The position numbers and the translations under genes are program-made. Under the pieces are notes generated by a model, which worked only from the letters and a program-made list of their open reading frames with translations, was not told where the DNA came from and searched no databases. Positions 26,570 to 36,139 of a DNA stretch of 64,000 nt are shown here, one piece after another. The DNA is from Flavonifractor sp. AGMB03687 (GTDB taxonomy: Bacteria; Bacillota; Clostridia; Oscillospirales; Oscillospiraceae): assembly GCF_017811815.1 (NCBI RefSeq), contig NZ_JADKZI010000002.1, positions 496,001 to 560,000 on the forward strand. Reading direction: 5' to 3'. How positions within the stretch are numbered: the first letter of the stretch is position 1; every line of letters begins with the position of its first letter.

Positions 26570-27844
26570 TTACTCAAACCGCACTTTGATGGAATTGGCG
26601 TGGGCGGTGAGCTTCTCACTCTCGGCCAGTGTGATGATCTGGTCCTTGATGGGGGCCAGGCTGGCCTGGTCGTACTGGATGATGCTCATGGTCTTGAGGA
26701 AACTGTCCACGCTGAGGGGCGAGAAGAACCGGGCGGTGCCGCTGGTGGGCAGCACGTGGTCGGGTCCGGCCAGATAGTCCCCCAGAGGCTCCGGGGACCA
26801 GGCCCCCAGGAACACCGCACCGGCGTTCTTGATGGCGGGCAGCAAAGCCCGAGGATCCTCTGTGACAATTTCCAGGTGCTCTGGGGCAATCTCATTGGCT
26901 AGTGCGGCGCAGTCGGCCAGGCTGTCGCACACAATAGCACAGCCAAAATCCCGCAGAGAGCACTCCATAATATCGGAACGGCTGAGATAGCCGGTCTGGC
27001 GGACGATTTCCCCGTCCACCGCCTTGGCCAACTCCATGGAATCGGTAAGCAGCACAGCGGAAGCCAACTTGTCGTGCTCCGCCTGGCTCAGCAGGTCGGC
27101 AGCCACAAACTTGGGATTGGCCTTGCCGTCGGCGATGACCAGCACCTCGGAGGGTCCGGCCACCATGTCGATGTCCAGCTTGCCGTAGGCCTGCCGCTTG
27201 GCGGAGGCCACAAAAGCGTTGCCGGGGCCAACCAGCTTATCCACCCGAGGAATGAAGCCGGCACCATAGGTCAGGGCGGCCACTGCCTGGGCGCCGCCCA
27301 CGGCGATCACCCGGTCCACTCCGGCGATCTTGGCGGCGGCCAGCACCGCGTCGTTCAGGTTCTCGGTGGGGGGTGTCACCATGACGATCTCCTCCACCCC
27401 CGCCACCTTGGCGGGTACCGCGTTCATTAGCACGCTGCTGGGGTAGGCCGCCGTTCCGCCGGGCACATAGATGCCCACCCGGGTCAGGCCACGGACCACC
27501 CGGCCCACCACGCCCCCGTCAGGGGAATTCCACTCCATGGTGCGGATGAGCAGCTTTTCATTATAATCCTTGATGTTGGCGGCTGCCCGCTCCAGGGCGG
27601 CGATCAGATCCGCCGAGCAGCGGTCGTAGGCCGCCTGGAGCTCCTCCTGGGAGATCTCTCGGGGCTCGGCCTTGTCAAAGCGGAGGGAATACTTCCGTAC
27701 CGCCTCGAAGCCCTTCTCCCGGACCGTTTCCATAATCTCGGCCGCCGCCGCGTCAATGGCCTGGTTGGCCTGGGCTGCCCGGGCCTTCATGGCGGCCATG
27801 ACCGCTTTTTCGGCGGCGCCGTCTGCTTTTACGATCTGAATCAT
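26570..27844 (-). CDS. hisD: Histidinol dehydrogenase
   Basis: 424 residues. Zn-dependent two-step oxidation of histidinol to histidine. Family motifs VGPGNAFVASAKRQ and DMVAGPSEVLVIAD, and the catalytic Glu-His in IAPEHLEIV. Starts with a four-base overlap on hisG. Confidence 0.97.
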   Translation of the reverse strand: MIQIVKADGAAEKAVMAAMKARAAQANQAIDAAAAEIMETVREKGFEAVRKYSLRFDKAEPREISQEELQAAYDRCSADLIAALERAAANIKDYNEKLLIRTMEWNSPDGGVVGRVVRGLTRVGIYVPGGTAAYPSSVLMNAVPAKVAGVEEIVMVTPPTENLNDAVLAAAKIAGVDRVIAVGGAQAVAALTYGAGFIPRVDKLVGPGNAFVASAKRQAYGKLDIDMVAGPSEVLVIADGKANPKFVAADLLSQAEHDKLASAVLLTDSMELAKAVDGEIVRQTGYLSRSDIMECSLRDFGCAIVCDSLADCAALANEIAPEHLEIVTEDPRALLPAIKNAGAVFLGAWSPEPLGDYLAGPDHVLPTSGTARFFSPLSVDSFLKTMSIIQYDQASLAPIKDQIITLAESEKLTAHANSIKVRFE

Positions 27845-28482
27845 GTCCGTTTCTCCAATTCTCCCTCACAGCGGGCGATAAAATCTTCGATCTGGTTCTT
27901 ATACAGCTTCATGCTGGCGGTGTTGACGATGAGCCGGGCGGACACTGGCGCCACATCCTCGATGGGCACCAGGCCGTTGGCCTTCAGGGTGGCTCCCGTC
28001 TCCACGATATCTACGATGGCGTCGGCAAGCCCCAGGATGGGGGCCAGCTCCACGCTGCCCTCGATCTTGATGATGTCCACGTCCATGCCCTTACCGGCAA
28101 AGAATGCACGGGTCACCTCCGGGTACTTGGAGGCGATGCGCCGGGTCTTGTAGGTACTGTAGAAGTCGCTCCCCGCCTTGACGGCCAGGGCGAACCGGCA
28201 TTTGCCAAATCCAAGGTCCAGCACCTCGTAGAAGGAGCCTCCCTTCTCCAGGATGGTATCCTTCCCTACGATGCCCAGGTCGCACACCCCATGCTCCACG
28301 TAAGTGATAACGTCGGGCGCCTTGGCCAGCACCGCATCCAGGGGGTAGTTTGGCACACAGTGGACCAGACGACGGCCCGGGTCCTTGATGGGGGAACAGT
28401 CCAGCCCGGCCCCCTCGAAGAGCTCCATGCTCTTGTCCAGCAGCCGCCCCTTGGTGATGGCGATTTTCAGCCGCTCACTCAT
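27841..28482 (-). CDS. hisG: ATP phosphoribosyltransferase, short form
   Basis: 213 residues, the short catalytic form that lacks the C-terminal regulatory domain and needs HisZ. Visible: AITKGRLLDKSMELFEGAG, CDLGIVGKDTILE, and the PRPP loop IVDIVETGATLKANGL. First committed, feedback-inhibited step. Overlaps hisZ by four bases. Confidence 0.97.
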   Translation of the reverse strand: MSERLKIAITKGRLLDKSMELFEGAGLDCSPIKDPGRRLVHCVPNYPLDAVLAKAPDVITYVEHGVCDLGIVGKDTILEKGGSFYEVLDLGFGKCRFALAVKAGSDFYSTYKTRRIASKYPEVTRAFFAGKGMDVDIIKIEGSVELAPILGLADAIVDIVETGATLKANGLVPIEDVAPVSARLIVNTASMKLYKNQIEDFIARCEGELEKRT

Positions 28483-29648
28483 ACCCGCACCATCCTTTCC
28501 CCATCCTTGTCGTAGACCAGCACCATCTCCGCGCCCTTGTCCCGGGCCAGATTCACGCTGGACTCCAAAGTACGGCAGGGGGACAGCTCACAGGTACCGG
28601 CGGGGCGGCCGTCCACCGCCTCCAGAGCCTGGGCCAGATAGCCCGGCTCATAGTGGACCACGGTGCGCAGCACCGGCAGCACCATCTCGGGCAGGGTGCG
28701 AGCCACCGCGTCCACGTCCACAGCAAAGCCGGTGGCCTGAGCCTCCCGACCGAAGATGCCCACCAGGTTATCGTACCGGCCGCCGGAGAGCACGGCGTCC
28801 CCCGCCCCCTCCACGTAGCCCCGGAAGACCACGCCGGTGTAGTAGTCGATCTGATGGACCATACCAAGATCGAAGCGGATGTAGGGGCCGTAGCCTGCGG
28901 CGGACAGCTCGTCATACAGCTCGGACAGGTAATCCACCGCCGGGGTCTTCCCCGCCAGCTTCTCGGCCTGACCCAGCACCTCTACCCCGCCGAAGAGGCG
29001 GCTCAGCTGCTCCAGGGCGGCACAGGCCGGGTTGCCCCGGTAGGGCTCCAGGAAATCCTTCAGTGCAGCGAAGTTCTTGTCCTCGATGAGCGCCCGGATC
29101 TCCTCCACGGCAGAATCCTCCAGCTCCAGCCGACCAGCCAGCTCCCGGAAATATCCGGCGTGGCCCAGCTCCACATGGAACTTTTGGGCCCCGCAGCACC
29201 GCAGGGCGTCGATGGCGGTGACGATGATCTCCACGTCCGCCTTCTTCCCTTTCGCCCCGATAAGCTCCACGCCGCACTGGGGGATCTCCCGGCTGCCGCC
29301 GTTGTGGGCGGGGTTGGCCCGGTATACCGTCTGGTCGTAGTACAGCCGCTGGGGCATGGCCATTGCTTTCAGCTTGGTGGCCGCCACCCGGGCGATGGGG
29401 GTGGTGGAGTCGGGCCGCATGACGCAGAACTTACCGCTGGGGTCCCCCACCTTGATCATGCGCTCCTGGGGGATGGCGCTGCCCGACCGGGCAAACAGGT
29501 CATAGAACTCGGTCTCCGGCGTGGAGACCTCCAGAAACCCCCGCTGGCGGAACAGGCGGGTCAGCTTGGCCTGGACCTGCCGCCGCTCCTGGCACTCGGC
29601 AAACAACCGGTCCCGGGTGCCCTCGGGGGTGTTGATGTTAAATTTCAT
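28479..29648 (-). CDS. hisZ: ATP phosphoribosyltransferase regulatory subunit
   Basis: 389 residues, a histidyl-tRNA synthetase paralogue without aminoacylation or anticodon function here. Class II-like motifs (MRPDSTTPIARVAATKL; RFDLGMVHQIDYYTGVVF; LSGGRYDNLVG) are kept. Its place directly before a short hisG argues for HisZ rather than HisS. First gene of the operon, 38 bases from the -10. Confidence 0.93.
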   Translation of the reverse strand: MKFNINTPEGTRDRLFAECQERRQVQAKLTRLFRQRGFLEVSTPETEFYDLFARSGSAIPQERMIKVGDPSGKFCVMRPDSTTPIARVAATKLKAMAMPQRLYYDQTVYRANPAHNGGSREIPQCGVELIGAKGKKADVEIIVTAIDALRCCGAQKFHVELGHAGYFRELAGRLELEDSAVEEIRALIEDKNFAALKDFLEPYRGNPACAALEQLSRLFGGVEVLGQAEKLAGKTPAVDYLSELYDELSAAGYGPYIRFDLGMVHQIDYYTGVVFRGYVEGAGDAVLSGGRYDNLVGIFGREAQATGFAVDVDAVARTLPEMVLPVLRTVVHYEPGYLAQALEAVDGRPAGTCELSPCRTLESSVNLARDKGAEMVLVYDKDGERMVRV

Positions 29649-29685
29649 GGGATCACGCCCTTTGCTTTATCACTTTACCACGCTA

Positions 29686-29713
29686 ATATACTATAATATC
29701 CCATACTTGTCAA
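29686..29713 (-). promoter_or_regulatory. his operon promoter
   Basis: Leftward: TTGACA (29713-29708), spacer 16, TATATT (29691-29686). The leader to hisZ is too short for a T-box, so regulation is probably by feedback on HisGZ or by an unseen factor. Confidence 0.82.
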
Positions 29714-29725
29714 GCACGGATATGG

Positions 29726-29760
29726 AAAAAGCGGGGCGGCATACCTTACCGCCCCGCTTT
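29726..29760 (-). terminator. polC terminator
   Basis: Stem AAGCGGGGCGG with its complement, nine-base loop and a T-run leftward, about 40 bases after the polC stop. The his promoter -35 lies immediately beyond it. Confidence 0.88.
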
Positions 29761-29799
29761 GGGTCTGTCGGGCCGGAATGGCCTCCTATATTTATATTG

Positions 29800-32700
29800 T
29801 TAGAATCCGTCAAACAGGGTAATCTGGCTGGTGTCTGGCATGCCGTCCAGGGCGCCCACCGCCTTGAGCTGCTCAATGTGGGTCTTGGACACTTTGGGGC
29901 AGGCGGCGGAGAACTCCTCGATGGAGATGAACTGCTTGCCCTGCCGCTGCTCCATGATGGACAGAGCCGCCGTTTCGCCCAGGCCCGGGATAGAGGTAAA
30001 TGGCGGCAACAGGGTCTTCTTCTCCATGTTGGGCAGGAAGTTGATGGCGTGGGACCGGTACAGGTCCATGTGCTCGAAGGAAAAGCCCCGGAGATAGAAC
30101 TCGTACACCACTTCCAGGGTGACCAGGGTGTCCTCCTCCACGGGAGTGGGCTTCTCCTTGCTCTCGATCTCTTTCATCTTGGCCTTGCACACGTCCATGC
30201 CCATACACATGCAGGTGGCGTCAAAAGCCTTGGCCCGGATGGAGAAGAAGGCAGCGTAGAAGGCCAGAGGGTGATGTACCTTGAACCAGGCAATGCGGAA
30301 GGCCATCATGACGTAGGCCACGGCGTGGGCCTTTGGGAACAGGTACTTGATCTTCTTACAGGAGCCGATATACCAGTCGGGCACACCGGCGGCCTTCATC
30401 TCCTCTTCTGCCCCCTCGGGCAGACCTCTTCCCTTTCGCACCGCCTCCATGATCTTGAAGGAACGCTTCTCCGGCATACCGCAGGAGATGAGGAAGATCA
30501 TGATGTCGTCACGACAGCCGATGGCCTGGCCGACGGGGATGCCCTGATCCACGATCAGGTCCCGGGCGTTGCCCAGCCACACGTCGGTGCCGTGGGAGAA
30601 GCCGGACAGGCGGAGCAGGATGTCAAACTGATGGGGCTGGGTGTCCACCAGCATGCCGCGGGTAAACTTGGTGTTGAACTCCGGGATGGCCACAGCGCCG
30701 GTGGGGCCCAGAATGGGGTCGTCCTCAAAGCCCAGCACTTTGGAGGAAGTGAAGATGCTCATGGTGTCCTTGTCGTCCAGGGGGATGGTCTGGGGATCTA
30801 CCCCCGTCAGGTCCTGGAGCATACGGATCATGGTGGGATCATCGTGGCCCAGCATGTCCAGCTTCAGCAGGTTGGACTCCATGGAGTGATATTCAAAATG
30901 GGTGGTGATGATGTCGCTGTTGGGATCGTCGGCGGGGTGCTGCACCGGACAGAAGTCATAGATCTCCCGGTTCTGGGGGATGACCACCATGCCGCCGGGG
31001 TGCTGGCCGGTGGTACGCTTGACGCCGCTACACCCCAGGGACAGACGGTTCTCCTCCGCACGGGTACCGTGGAGGCCGTGGTCGTCCAGGTAGTGCTTCA
31101 CGTAGCCGAAGGCGATCTTGTCCTTCACCGTACCGATGGTGCCCGCCCGGAACACGTGGGTCTGGCCGAACAGCTCAAAGGTATAGCGGTGGGCGCTGGA
31201 CTGGTACTCACCGGAGAAGTTCAGGTCAATATCGGGCACCTTGTCGCCGCCGAAGCCCAGGAAGGTCTCGAAGGGGATGTTGAAGCCGTCCTTGGCGTAG
31301 GGGGTGCCGCACACCGGACAGTTGGCGTCCGGCATGTCGGCGCCGCAGCCGATGCCCAGCTCCTTGGCCGCCTCAAAGTCGGAGTGCTTGCACTTGGGGC
31401 AGCGGTAGTGGGGCGGCAGAGAATTCACCTCGGTGATGCCCGACATGAAGGCCACCAGAGAGGAACCCACCGAACCACGGGAGCCAACCAGATAACCGTG
31501 GTCCAGGGAGTCCTGCACCAGCTTCTGGGCAGACATATAAATCACGTCGTATTTACACTTAATAATATCGCCCAGTTCGGCGTTGATCCGGTCCACCACG
31601 ATCTTGGGAGGTTCCTCGCCGTAAAGGGCTTTCGCCTTATCCCAGACCAGACGGGTCAGCTCCTCGGCGGAGTTCTCGATCTTGGGGGCAAACAGGCCCT
31701 TTGGCAGGGGCACCACGTCCTCACACCAGTCAGCCACCAGGTTGGTGTTGCGCACCACCACCTCGTAGGCCTTCTCCTTGCCCAGGTAGGCAAACTCGTC
31801 CAGCATCTCCTGGGTGGTCTTGAAGTAGAGCGGCAGGGGTGAGTCGGCGTCGTCAAAGCCCTTAGAGGCCAGCAGGATGTGGCGGTAGATCTCGTCCTCC
31901 GGGTCCAGGAAGTGGACGTCGCCGGTGGCGCACACCGGCTTGTCCAGGGCGTCGCCCAGGGCCACCACGGTGCGGTTGAAGTCCCGCAGATCCTCCTGGC
32001 TCTTGACCATACCCTTGCGCAGCATAAAGGCGTTGTTGCACAGGGGCTGGATCTCCAGGAAATCATACCAGGAGGCGATGCGCTTGAGCTCGTTCCACTC
32101 CTTGCGCTTGATGATGGCCTGGAAGAGCTCGCCTGCCTCACAGGCCGAGCCGATGATAAGGCCCTCCCGGTGCTGATTGATAAGGCTCTTGGGCATGATA
32201 GGATAGCGCTTGAAGTGGTCCAGGTAGGAGGCAGAGATCAGCTTGTACAGATTCCGCAGTCCCAACTGGTTTTTGGCCAGCACAATGAGGTGCTTGGGCT
32301 GCCGCTTGGCCTTGCCGCCGGAGCGCAGCTTGGACATGGCCGGGTTGATCTGCTGCAAGGTGTGGACACCCATATCGGACAGCATCCGGAAGAAGGGCAC
32401 CAACATATAGCCCACCGTGGCTGCATCGTCGTAGGCCCGGTGGTGGTTGAAAGCGGGCAGATTCAGGTGGTTGGCCACAATGTCCAGCTTGTACTTGCCC
32501 AAATCGGGCAGCAGGTTCTGGGCAAGGATCAGGCTGTCCAGAGAGGTGTTCTCAAAGGGGCGGCCCATCCGGCGGCAGGCCTCCCCGATGAAGCCCATGT
32601 CGAACTCAGCGTTGTGGGCGGCCAGGGGCCGATCTCCCACGAAGTCCAGAAAGGCGTTGACTGCTTCCTCCTGGGAGGGGGCTCCCTTCAGCATCTCATC

Positions 32701-33978
32701 GGTGATGCCGGTAAGCTGGGTGATCTCCCGGGTCAGAGGCCGGCCGGGGTCTGCGAAGGTGGAGAACTGCTCCACCACCTCCCCGTTGCGCAGCACCACA
32801 GCGCCGATCTCGGTGATGGCCTCGGTGCGCTTGTCCAGGCCGGTGGTCTCAATGTCGAAGCAGACGATATCCTGTGTAAAGTCTTGATCCTTGTCACCAT
32901 GGATGACCACACGGTCGTCCACGTCGTTGATGAAATAGGCCTCCACGCCGTAGAGGATCTTGATGTTCTTGGCGGAGTGCCAGGCATTGGGGAAGGAATG
33001 GGCCACGCCGTGGTCAGTGATGGCAATGGCCCGGTGGCCCCACCGCTCCGCCCGCTTCACCACGTTCTTATCCACGCCGATGGGAGAATCCATCTTGGAA
33101 CCCACAGCAGTGAGGGCGTCCATGGCGGACATATTGGTGTGGAGATGGAGCTCCACCCGCTTCTCCGGGGCATTGTCCATCTTGGGCTCCTTCTTGCCCT
33201 CCATGACGGCGAAGGGCTCCAGCACCATGTCGCCGGTGAACCGGTCGATGTTCAGCTTGCCCTGAATGTAAAGGTGTTGTCCTTTCTTCACCCCATCCAC
33301 CAAGGGTTTGCCCTCGTCGCCGGGAAAGAACTTGTTGATTCGCACTGAGCCGGTGTAATCGGTCATGTCGAAGGACACCACCCAGGCACCCCGCTTCTTC
33401 AGCTCCCGGTGGTCCACGGCGAACACGTCGCCCTCTACGATCACGGTACCCATATCCAGGTCCAGAGTGCCCATGGGAATGGGCTCCTTCTTGATTTCAT
33501 GGCGTCCGTAAAGCAGTTTTCCTTTCCCTTCTTTGGGTGCCTTCTTCTCCACAGGCCGGGCCGTCTTCAAGCTCTCCAGCGCCTTGCGGCGGATCTCCTC
33601 GGTGCGGCGGAAAGCGGCGGCGGCGTCATCCTCCACCGGCGGTGTCTGGGGCTGCTGGGCGGGGGCGGGCTGCTCCGGGGCCGGAGCAGCAGCAGGCTTC
33701 TCCGCCGGTGCCGGTGCGGGGGCAGGCGCGTCCACCGGCGCGGTGATATCCAGCTCCACCCGCTCCACCCGGTAGGCCAGGGCGATGCTGCGCTCGATGG
33801 TGCGGCGCAGATCCTCCGCCGGAGGGTTGGCGCACTCCACCTGGGCCTTGATGGACCGGGTGTGCTTGTCGATGACCGCCCGGGTCACCAGGTAGTCCTG
33901 GGTCATAGCCGCCAGCTGGTCGCCGGGCCGCCAGGCGGAAAACAGTTTGAGAAATGGGATCTTTTGTGCTTCAGGCAT
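29800..33978 (-). CDS. polC: DNA polymerase III subunit alpha, PolC type
   Basis: 1392 residues. The replicative polymerase of low-GC Gram-positives. Order: N-terminal domain (1-79), an Ala/Pro-rich linker (80-114), OB fold (about 165-270; GDVFAVDHRELKKRG), PHP domain (VELHLHTNMSAMDAL) split by a DnaQ-like 3'-5' exonuclease (CFDIETTGLDK...HNAEFDMGFIG...HHRAYDDA), a zinc-binding stretch (CPKCKHSDF, CPVCGTPYA), and the palm with PDIDLNFSGEYQ. Ends in helix-hairpin-helix (FTSIPGLGETAALSI) and ITLFDGF. Last gene of the pyrH-polC cluster. Confidence 0.98.
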   Translation of the reverse strand: MPEAQKIPFLKLFSAWRPGDQLAAMTQDYLVTRAVIDKHTRSIKAQVECANPPAEDLRRTIERSIALAYRVERVELDITAPVDAPAPAPAPAEKPAAAPAPEQPAPAQQPQTPPVEDDAAAAFRRTEEIRRKALESLKTARPVEKKAPKEGKGKLLYGRHEIKKEPIPMGTLDLDMGTVIVEGDVFAVDHRELKKRGAWVVSFDMTDYTGSVRINKFFPGDEGKPLVDGVKKGQHLYIQGKLNIDRFTGDMVLEPFAVMEGKKEPKMDNAPEKRVELHLHTNMSAMDALTAVGSKMDSPIGVDKNVVKRAERWGHRAIAITDHGVAHSFPNAWHSAKNIKILYGVEAYFINDVDDRVVIHGDKDQDFTQDIVCFDIETTGLDKRTEAITEIGAVVLRNGEVVEQFSTFADPGRPLTREITQLTGITDEMLKGAPSQEEAVNAFLDFVGDRPLAAHNAEFDMGFIGEACRRMGRPFENTSLDSLILAQNLLPDLGKYKLDIVANHLNLPAFNHHRAYDDAATVGYMLVPFFRMLSDMGVHTLQQINPAMSKLRSGGKAKRQPKHLIVLAKNQLGLRNLYKLISASYLDHFKRYPIMPKSLINQHREGLIIGSACEAGELFQAIIKRKEWNELKRIASWYDFLEIQPLCNNAFMLRKGMVKSQEDLRDFNRTVVALGDALDKPVCATGDVHFLDPEDEIYRHILLASKGFDDADSPLPLYFKTTQEMLDEFAYLGKEKAYEVVVRNTNLVADWCEDVVPLPKGLFAPKIENSAEELTRLVWDKAKALYGEEPPKIVVDRINAELGDIIKCKYDVIYMSAQKLVQDSLDHGYLVGSRGSVGSSLVAFMSGITEVNSLPPHYRCPKCKHSDFEAAKELGIGCGADMPDANCPVCGTPYAKDGFNIPFETFLGFGGDKVPDIDLNFSGEYQSSAHRYTFELFGQTHVFRAGTIGTVKDKIAFGYVKHYLDDHGLHGTRAEENRLSLGCSGVKRTTGQHPGGMVVIPQNREIYDFCPVQHPADDPNSDIITTHFEYHSMESNLLKLDMLGHDDPTMIRMLQDLTGVDPQTIPLDDKDTMSIFTSSKVLGFEDDPILGPTGAVAIPEFNTKFTRGMLVDTQPHQFDILLRLSGFSHGTDVWLGNARDLIVDQGIPVGQAIGCRDDIMIFLISCGMPEKRSFKIMEAVRKGRGLPEGAEEEMKAAGVPDWYIGSCKKIKYLFPKAHAVAYVMMAFRIAWFKVHHPLAFYAAFFSIRAKAFDATCMCMGMDVCKAKMKEIESKEKPTPVEEDTLVTLEVVYEFYLRGFSFEHMDLYRSHAINFLPNMEKKTLLPPFTSIPGLGETAALSIMEQRQGKQFISIEEFSAACPKVSKTHIEQLKAVGALDGMPDTSQITLFDGF

Positions 33979-33994
33979 AGGACACGCTCCTGCT

Positions 33995-35032
33995 TTACAG
34001 TTGGTCGATCAGATGGAACAGCTCGTCCACCAGCTGCTCCTGGGGAACTTTCTTTACGATCTCTCCCCTGCGGAAGAGCAGGCCTTCCCCCTGCCCGCCG
34101 GCGATTCCTACGTCGGCGGCGGAGGCCTCGCCGGGGCCGTTGACCACGCACCCCATTACCGCCACGGTAATGGGCTTATGGACGTTCTTCAGCCGCTCTT
34201 CCACCTGATTGGCCAGGCCGATCAGGTCAATGCGGGTACGGCCGCAGGTGGGGCAGGACACCAAGTTGGGCTCATTGGCCGCCATGCCCAGGGCCTTGAG
34301 GATATCCTTTGCGGCGTACACCTCCTCCACCGGGTCGGCGGACAGGGACACCCGCAGGGTGTCGCCGATGCCCAGGGCCAGCAGACCGCCGATACCGATG
34401 GCGGACTTGATGGTGCCCATGCGGGTGGTTCCCGTCTCGGTAACCCCCAGGTGCAGGGGATAGTCGCTCTTCTCGCTCATGAGCCGGTAGGCCGCCATGG
34501 TAGTGACTACCGAGGAGGACTTGAGGGACACGCAGATATCGTGGAAGTCATACTGCTCCAGCAGGGCGATGTGGCCGAAGGCGGACTCCACCAGGGCCTC
34601 CGGGGTGACCCCGCCGTACTTGGCCAGCAGAGGCTTCTCCAGGGAGCCGCCGTTGACGCCGATACGGATGGGAAGTTTTCTGGCTTTACAGGCCTCCGCA
34701 ACCGCTTTCACCCGGTCCTCCCCGCCGATATTGCCGGGATTGATGCGCACTGCGTCGCATCCCTCCTCCACGCAGGCCAGGGCCAGCTTGTAGTCAAAGT
34801 GGATGTCCACCACCAGCGGGATATGGATGCCCGCCTTGATGGCGCCCACCGCCTTGGCGGCGGCCATATCGGGCACCGCCACCCGGATGATCTGGCACCC
34901 GGCCTCCTCCAGACGGCGGATCTGATCCACCGTGGCCTGTACGTCGTCAGTGCGGGTGTTGGTCATGGACTGAATGGTGACAGGGGCGCCGCCCCCCACC
35001 GGGACGCCGCCCACAAGGATCTGTCTGGTCAT
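33995..35032 (-). CDS. ispG: 4-hydroxy-3-methylbut-2-enyl diphosphate synthase
   Basis: 345 residues. Penultimate step of the MEP isoprenoid pathway. TIM barrel start ([18 protein letters not shown]) and the C-terminal 4Fe-4S Cys at [12 protein letters not shown] and [15 protein letters not shown]. Lies 15 bases after rseP in the same run as dxr, so two MEP genes share the cluster. Confidence 0.97.
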   Translation of the reverse strand: MTRQILVGGVPVGGGAPVTIQSMTNTRTDDVQATVDQIRRLEEAGCQIIRVAVPDMAAAKAVGAIKAGIHIPLVVDIHFDYKLALACVEEGCDAVRINPGNIGGEDRVKAVAEACKARKLPIRIGVNGGSLEKPLLAKYGGVTPEALVESAFGHIALLEQYDFHDICVSLKSSSVVTTMAAYRLMSEKSDYPLHLGVTETGTTRMGTIKSAIGIGGLLALGIGDTLRVSLSADPVEEVYAAKDILKALGMAANEPNLVSCPTCGRTRIDLIGLANQVEERLKNVHKPITVAVMGCVVNGPGEASAADVGIAGGQGEGLLFRRGEIVKKVPQEQLVDELFHLIDQL

Positions 35033-35047
35033 TGGTTCTCCTCCCTG

Positions 35048-36121
35048 TTAAAACAGCTTGAGCACGTCGTTGACCGCCACCACCACCATCAGGGCGATGA
35101 GGCAGAAAAAGCCTACGGCGTTTACATAGCCCAGGTATTTTTCGTTGATCTTCTTCCCGGTAAAGAGGCGGTAAATGCCTCCCACAAAGACAAACAGGAT
35201 CTGTCCGCCGTCCAGGGCCGGGATGGGCAGCAGATTCATCACCGCCAGGTTGATAGCGATGAGGGCGGTGAAATCCAGGATGTTGATGATCAGGCCGAAG
35301 AGACCGGCTGCCGCCGCTCCCGCCTGGCCCACATCGCCCGCCACCGCCACGATACCGATGACGCCGGACATGTCGTTGAGGCCCACTGCGCCGGTAATCA
35401 GGTCACCAAGACCCATCCAAACCATGCGGACGTAGTCTACGGCCTGATACCAGCTGTTGCGCAGCAGGGTCAGCGGGGTGTCCTCCTGGAACTGGCCCAC
35501 ATAGATGCCCCGCTTCGTCACCTGATTGCCGTTTTCATCGGTGAGCTGGCGGTAGGGCAGATCAATGGTACCCAGGTCCACCTTCTCCCCGTCCCGCAGC
35601 ACTACCATCTCCACCTGCTCCCCAGCCCGGCTGAGGAACATGGTGGCGTCGGTCTGGAAATAGATGCGGTGTCCGTCGATGGAATAGATCTGGTCGCCGG
35701 GCTGCAGGCCGGTCTGGACGATGTCCTCCGCCCCGGTCATGAAGCCGGTGACCACCGGCATGGAGGGGCTGCCCGCGGCCAGGAAAATGGCCACGATGAG
35801 CACCACACCGGCTACAAAGTTCATGAACGCACCGGCCACCAGAATGATGAGCTTCTTCCACCATGCCTTATTACTGAAGGCCCGGGGATCGTCGGAGGAC
35901 TCCCCCTCCCCCTCCATGGCGCAGAAACCGCCGATGGGGAAGGCTCTAAGGGTGTAAAGGGTTTCCCCCTTCTCCTTGTGCAGCAGCTTGGGGCCCATGC
36001 CGATGGCGAACTCGTTGACCTTCACCCCCAAGGTTTTGGCGGCGATGAAGTGGCCGAACTCGTGGATGGCAATGAGAAGGCCGAAAAACAGGATGACGAG
36101 CACAATGGAAAGTACGTTCAT
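35048..36121 (-). CDS. rseP: Site-2 intramembrane zinc protease RseP
   Basis: 357 residues. Catalytic HEFGH in LLIAIHEFGHFIAAK, one PDZ domain (VQTGLQPGDQIYSIDGHRI), and the third zinc ligand in NLLPIPALDGGQI. Cleaves anti-sigma factors or signal peptide remnants in the membrane. ATG 36121 follows GAGGTG. Confidence 0.95.
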   Translation of the reverse strand: MNVLSIVLVILFFGLLIAIHEFGHFIAAKTLGVKVNEFAIGMGPKLLHKEKGETLYTLRAFPIGGFCAMEGEGESSDDPRAFSNKAWWKKLIILVAGAFMNFVAGVVLIVAIFLAAGSPSMPVVTGFMTGAEDIVQTGLQPGDQIYSIDGHRIYFQTDATMFLSRAGEQVEMVVLRDGEKVDLGTIDLPYRQLTDENGNQVTKRGIYVGQFQEDTPLTLLRNSWYQAVDYVRMVWMGLGDLITGAVGLNDMSGVIGIVAVAGDVGQAGAAAAGLFGLIINILDFTALIAINLAVMNLLPIPALDGGQILFVFVGGIYRLFTGKKINEKYLGYVNAVGFFCLIALMVVVAVNDVLKLF

Positions 36122-36139
36122 AGACACCTCAAAATCAGT

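Noticed and set aside
29649..29690. T-box leader for the his operon
   Set aside because: Only about 40 bases separate promoter and hisZ, far too short for a T-box.
28653..29696. A 347-codon plus-strand frame opposite hisZ
   Set aside because: Antisense shadow of hisZ with no independent support.
31879..33348. A 489-codon plus-strand frame opposite polC
   Set aside because: Antisense shadow of polC, with no ribosome site and no recognisable domain.
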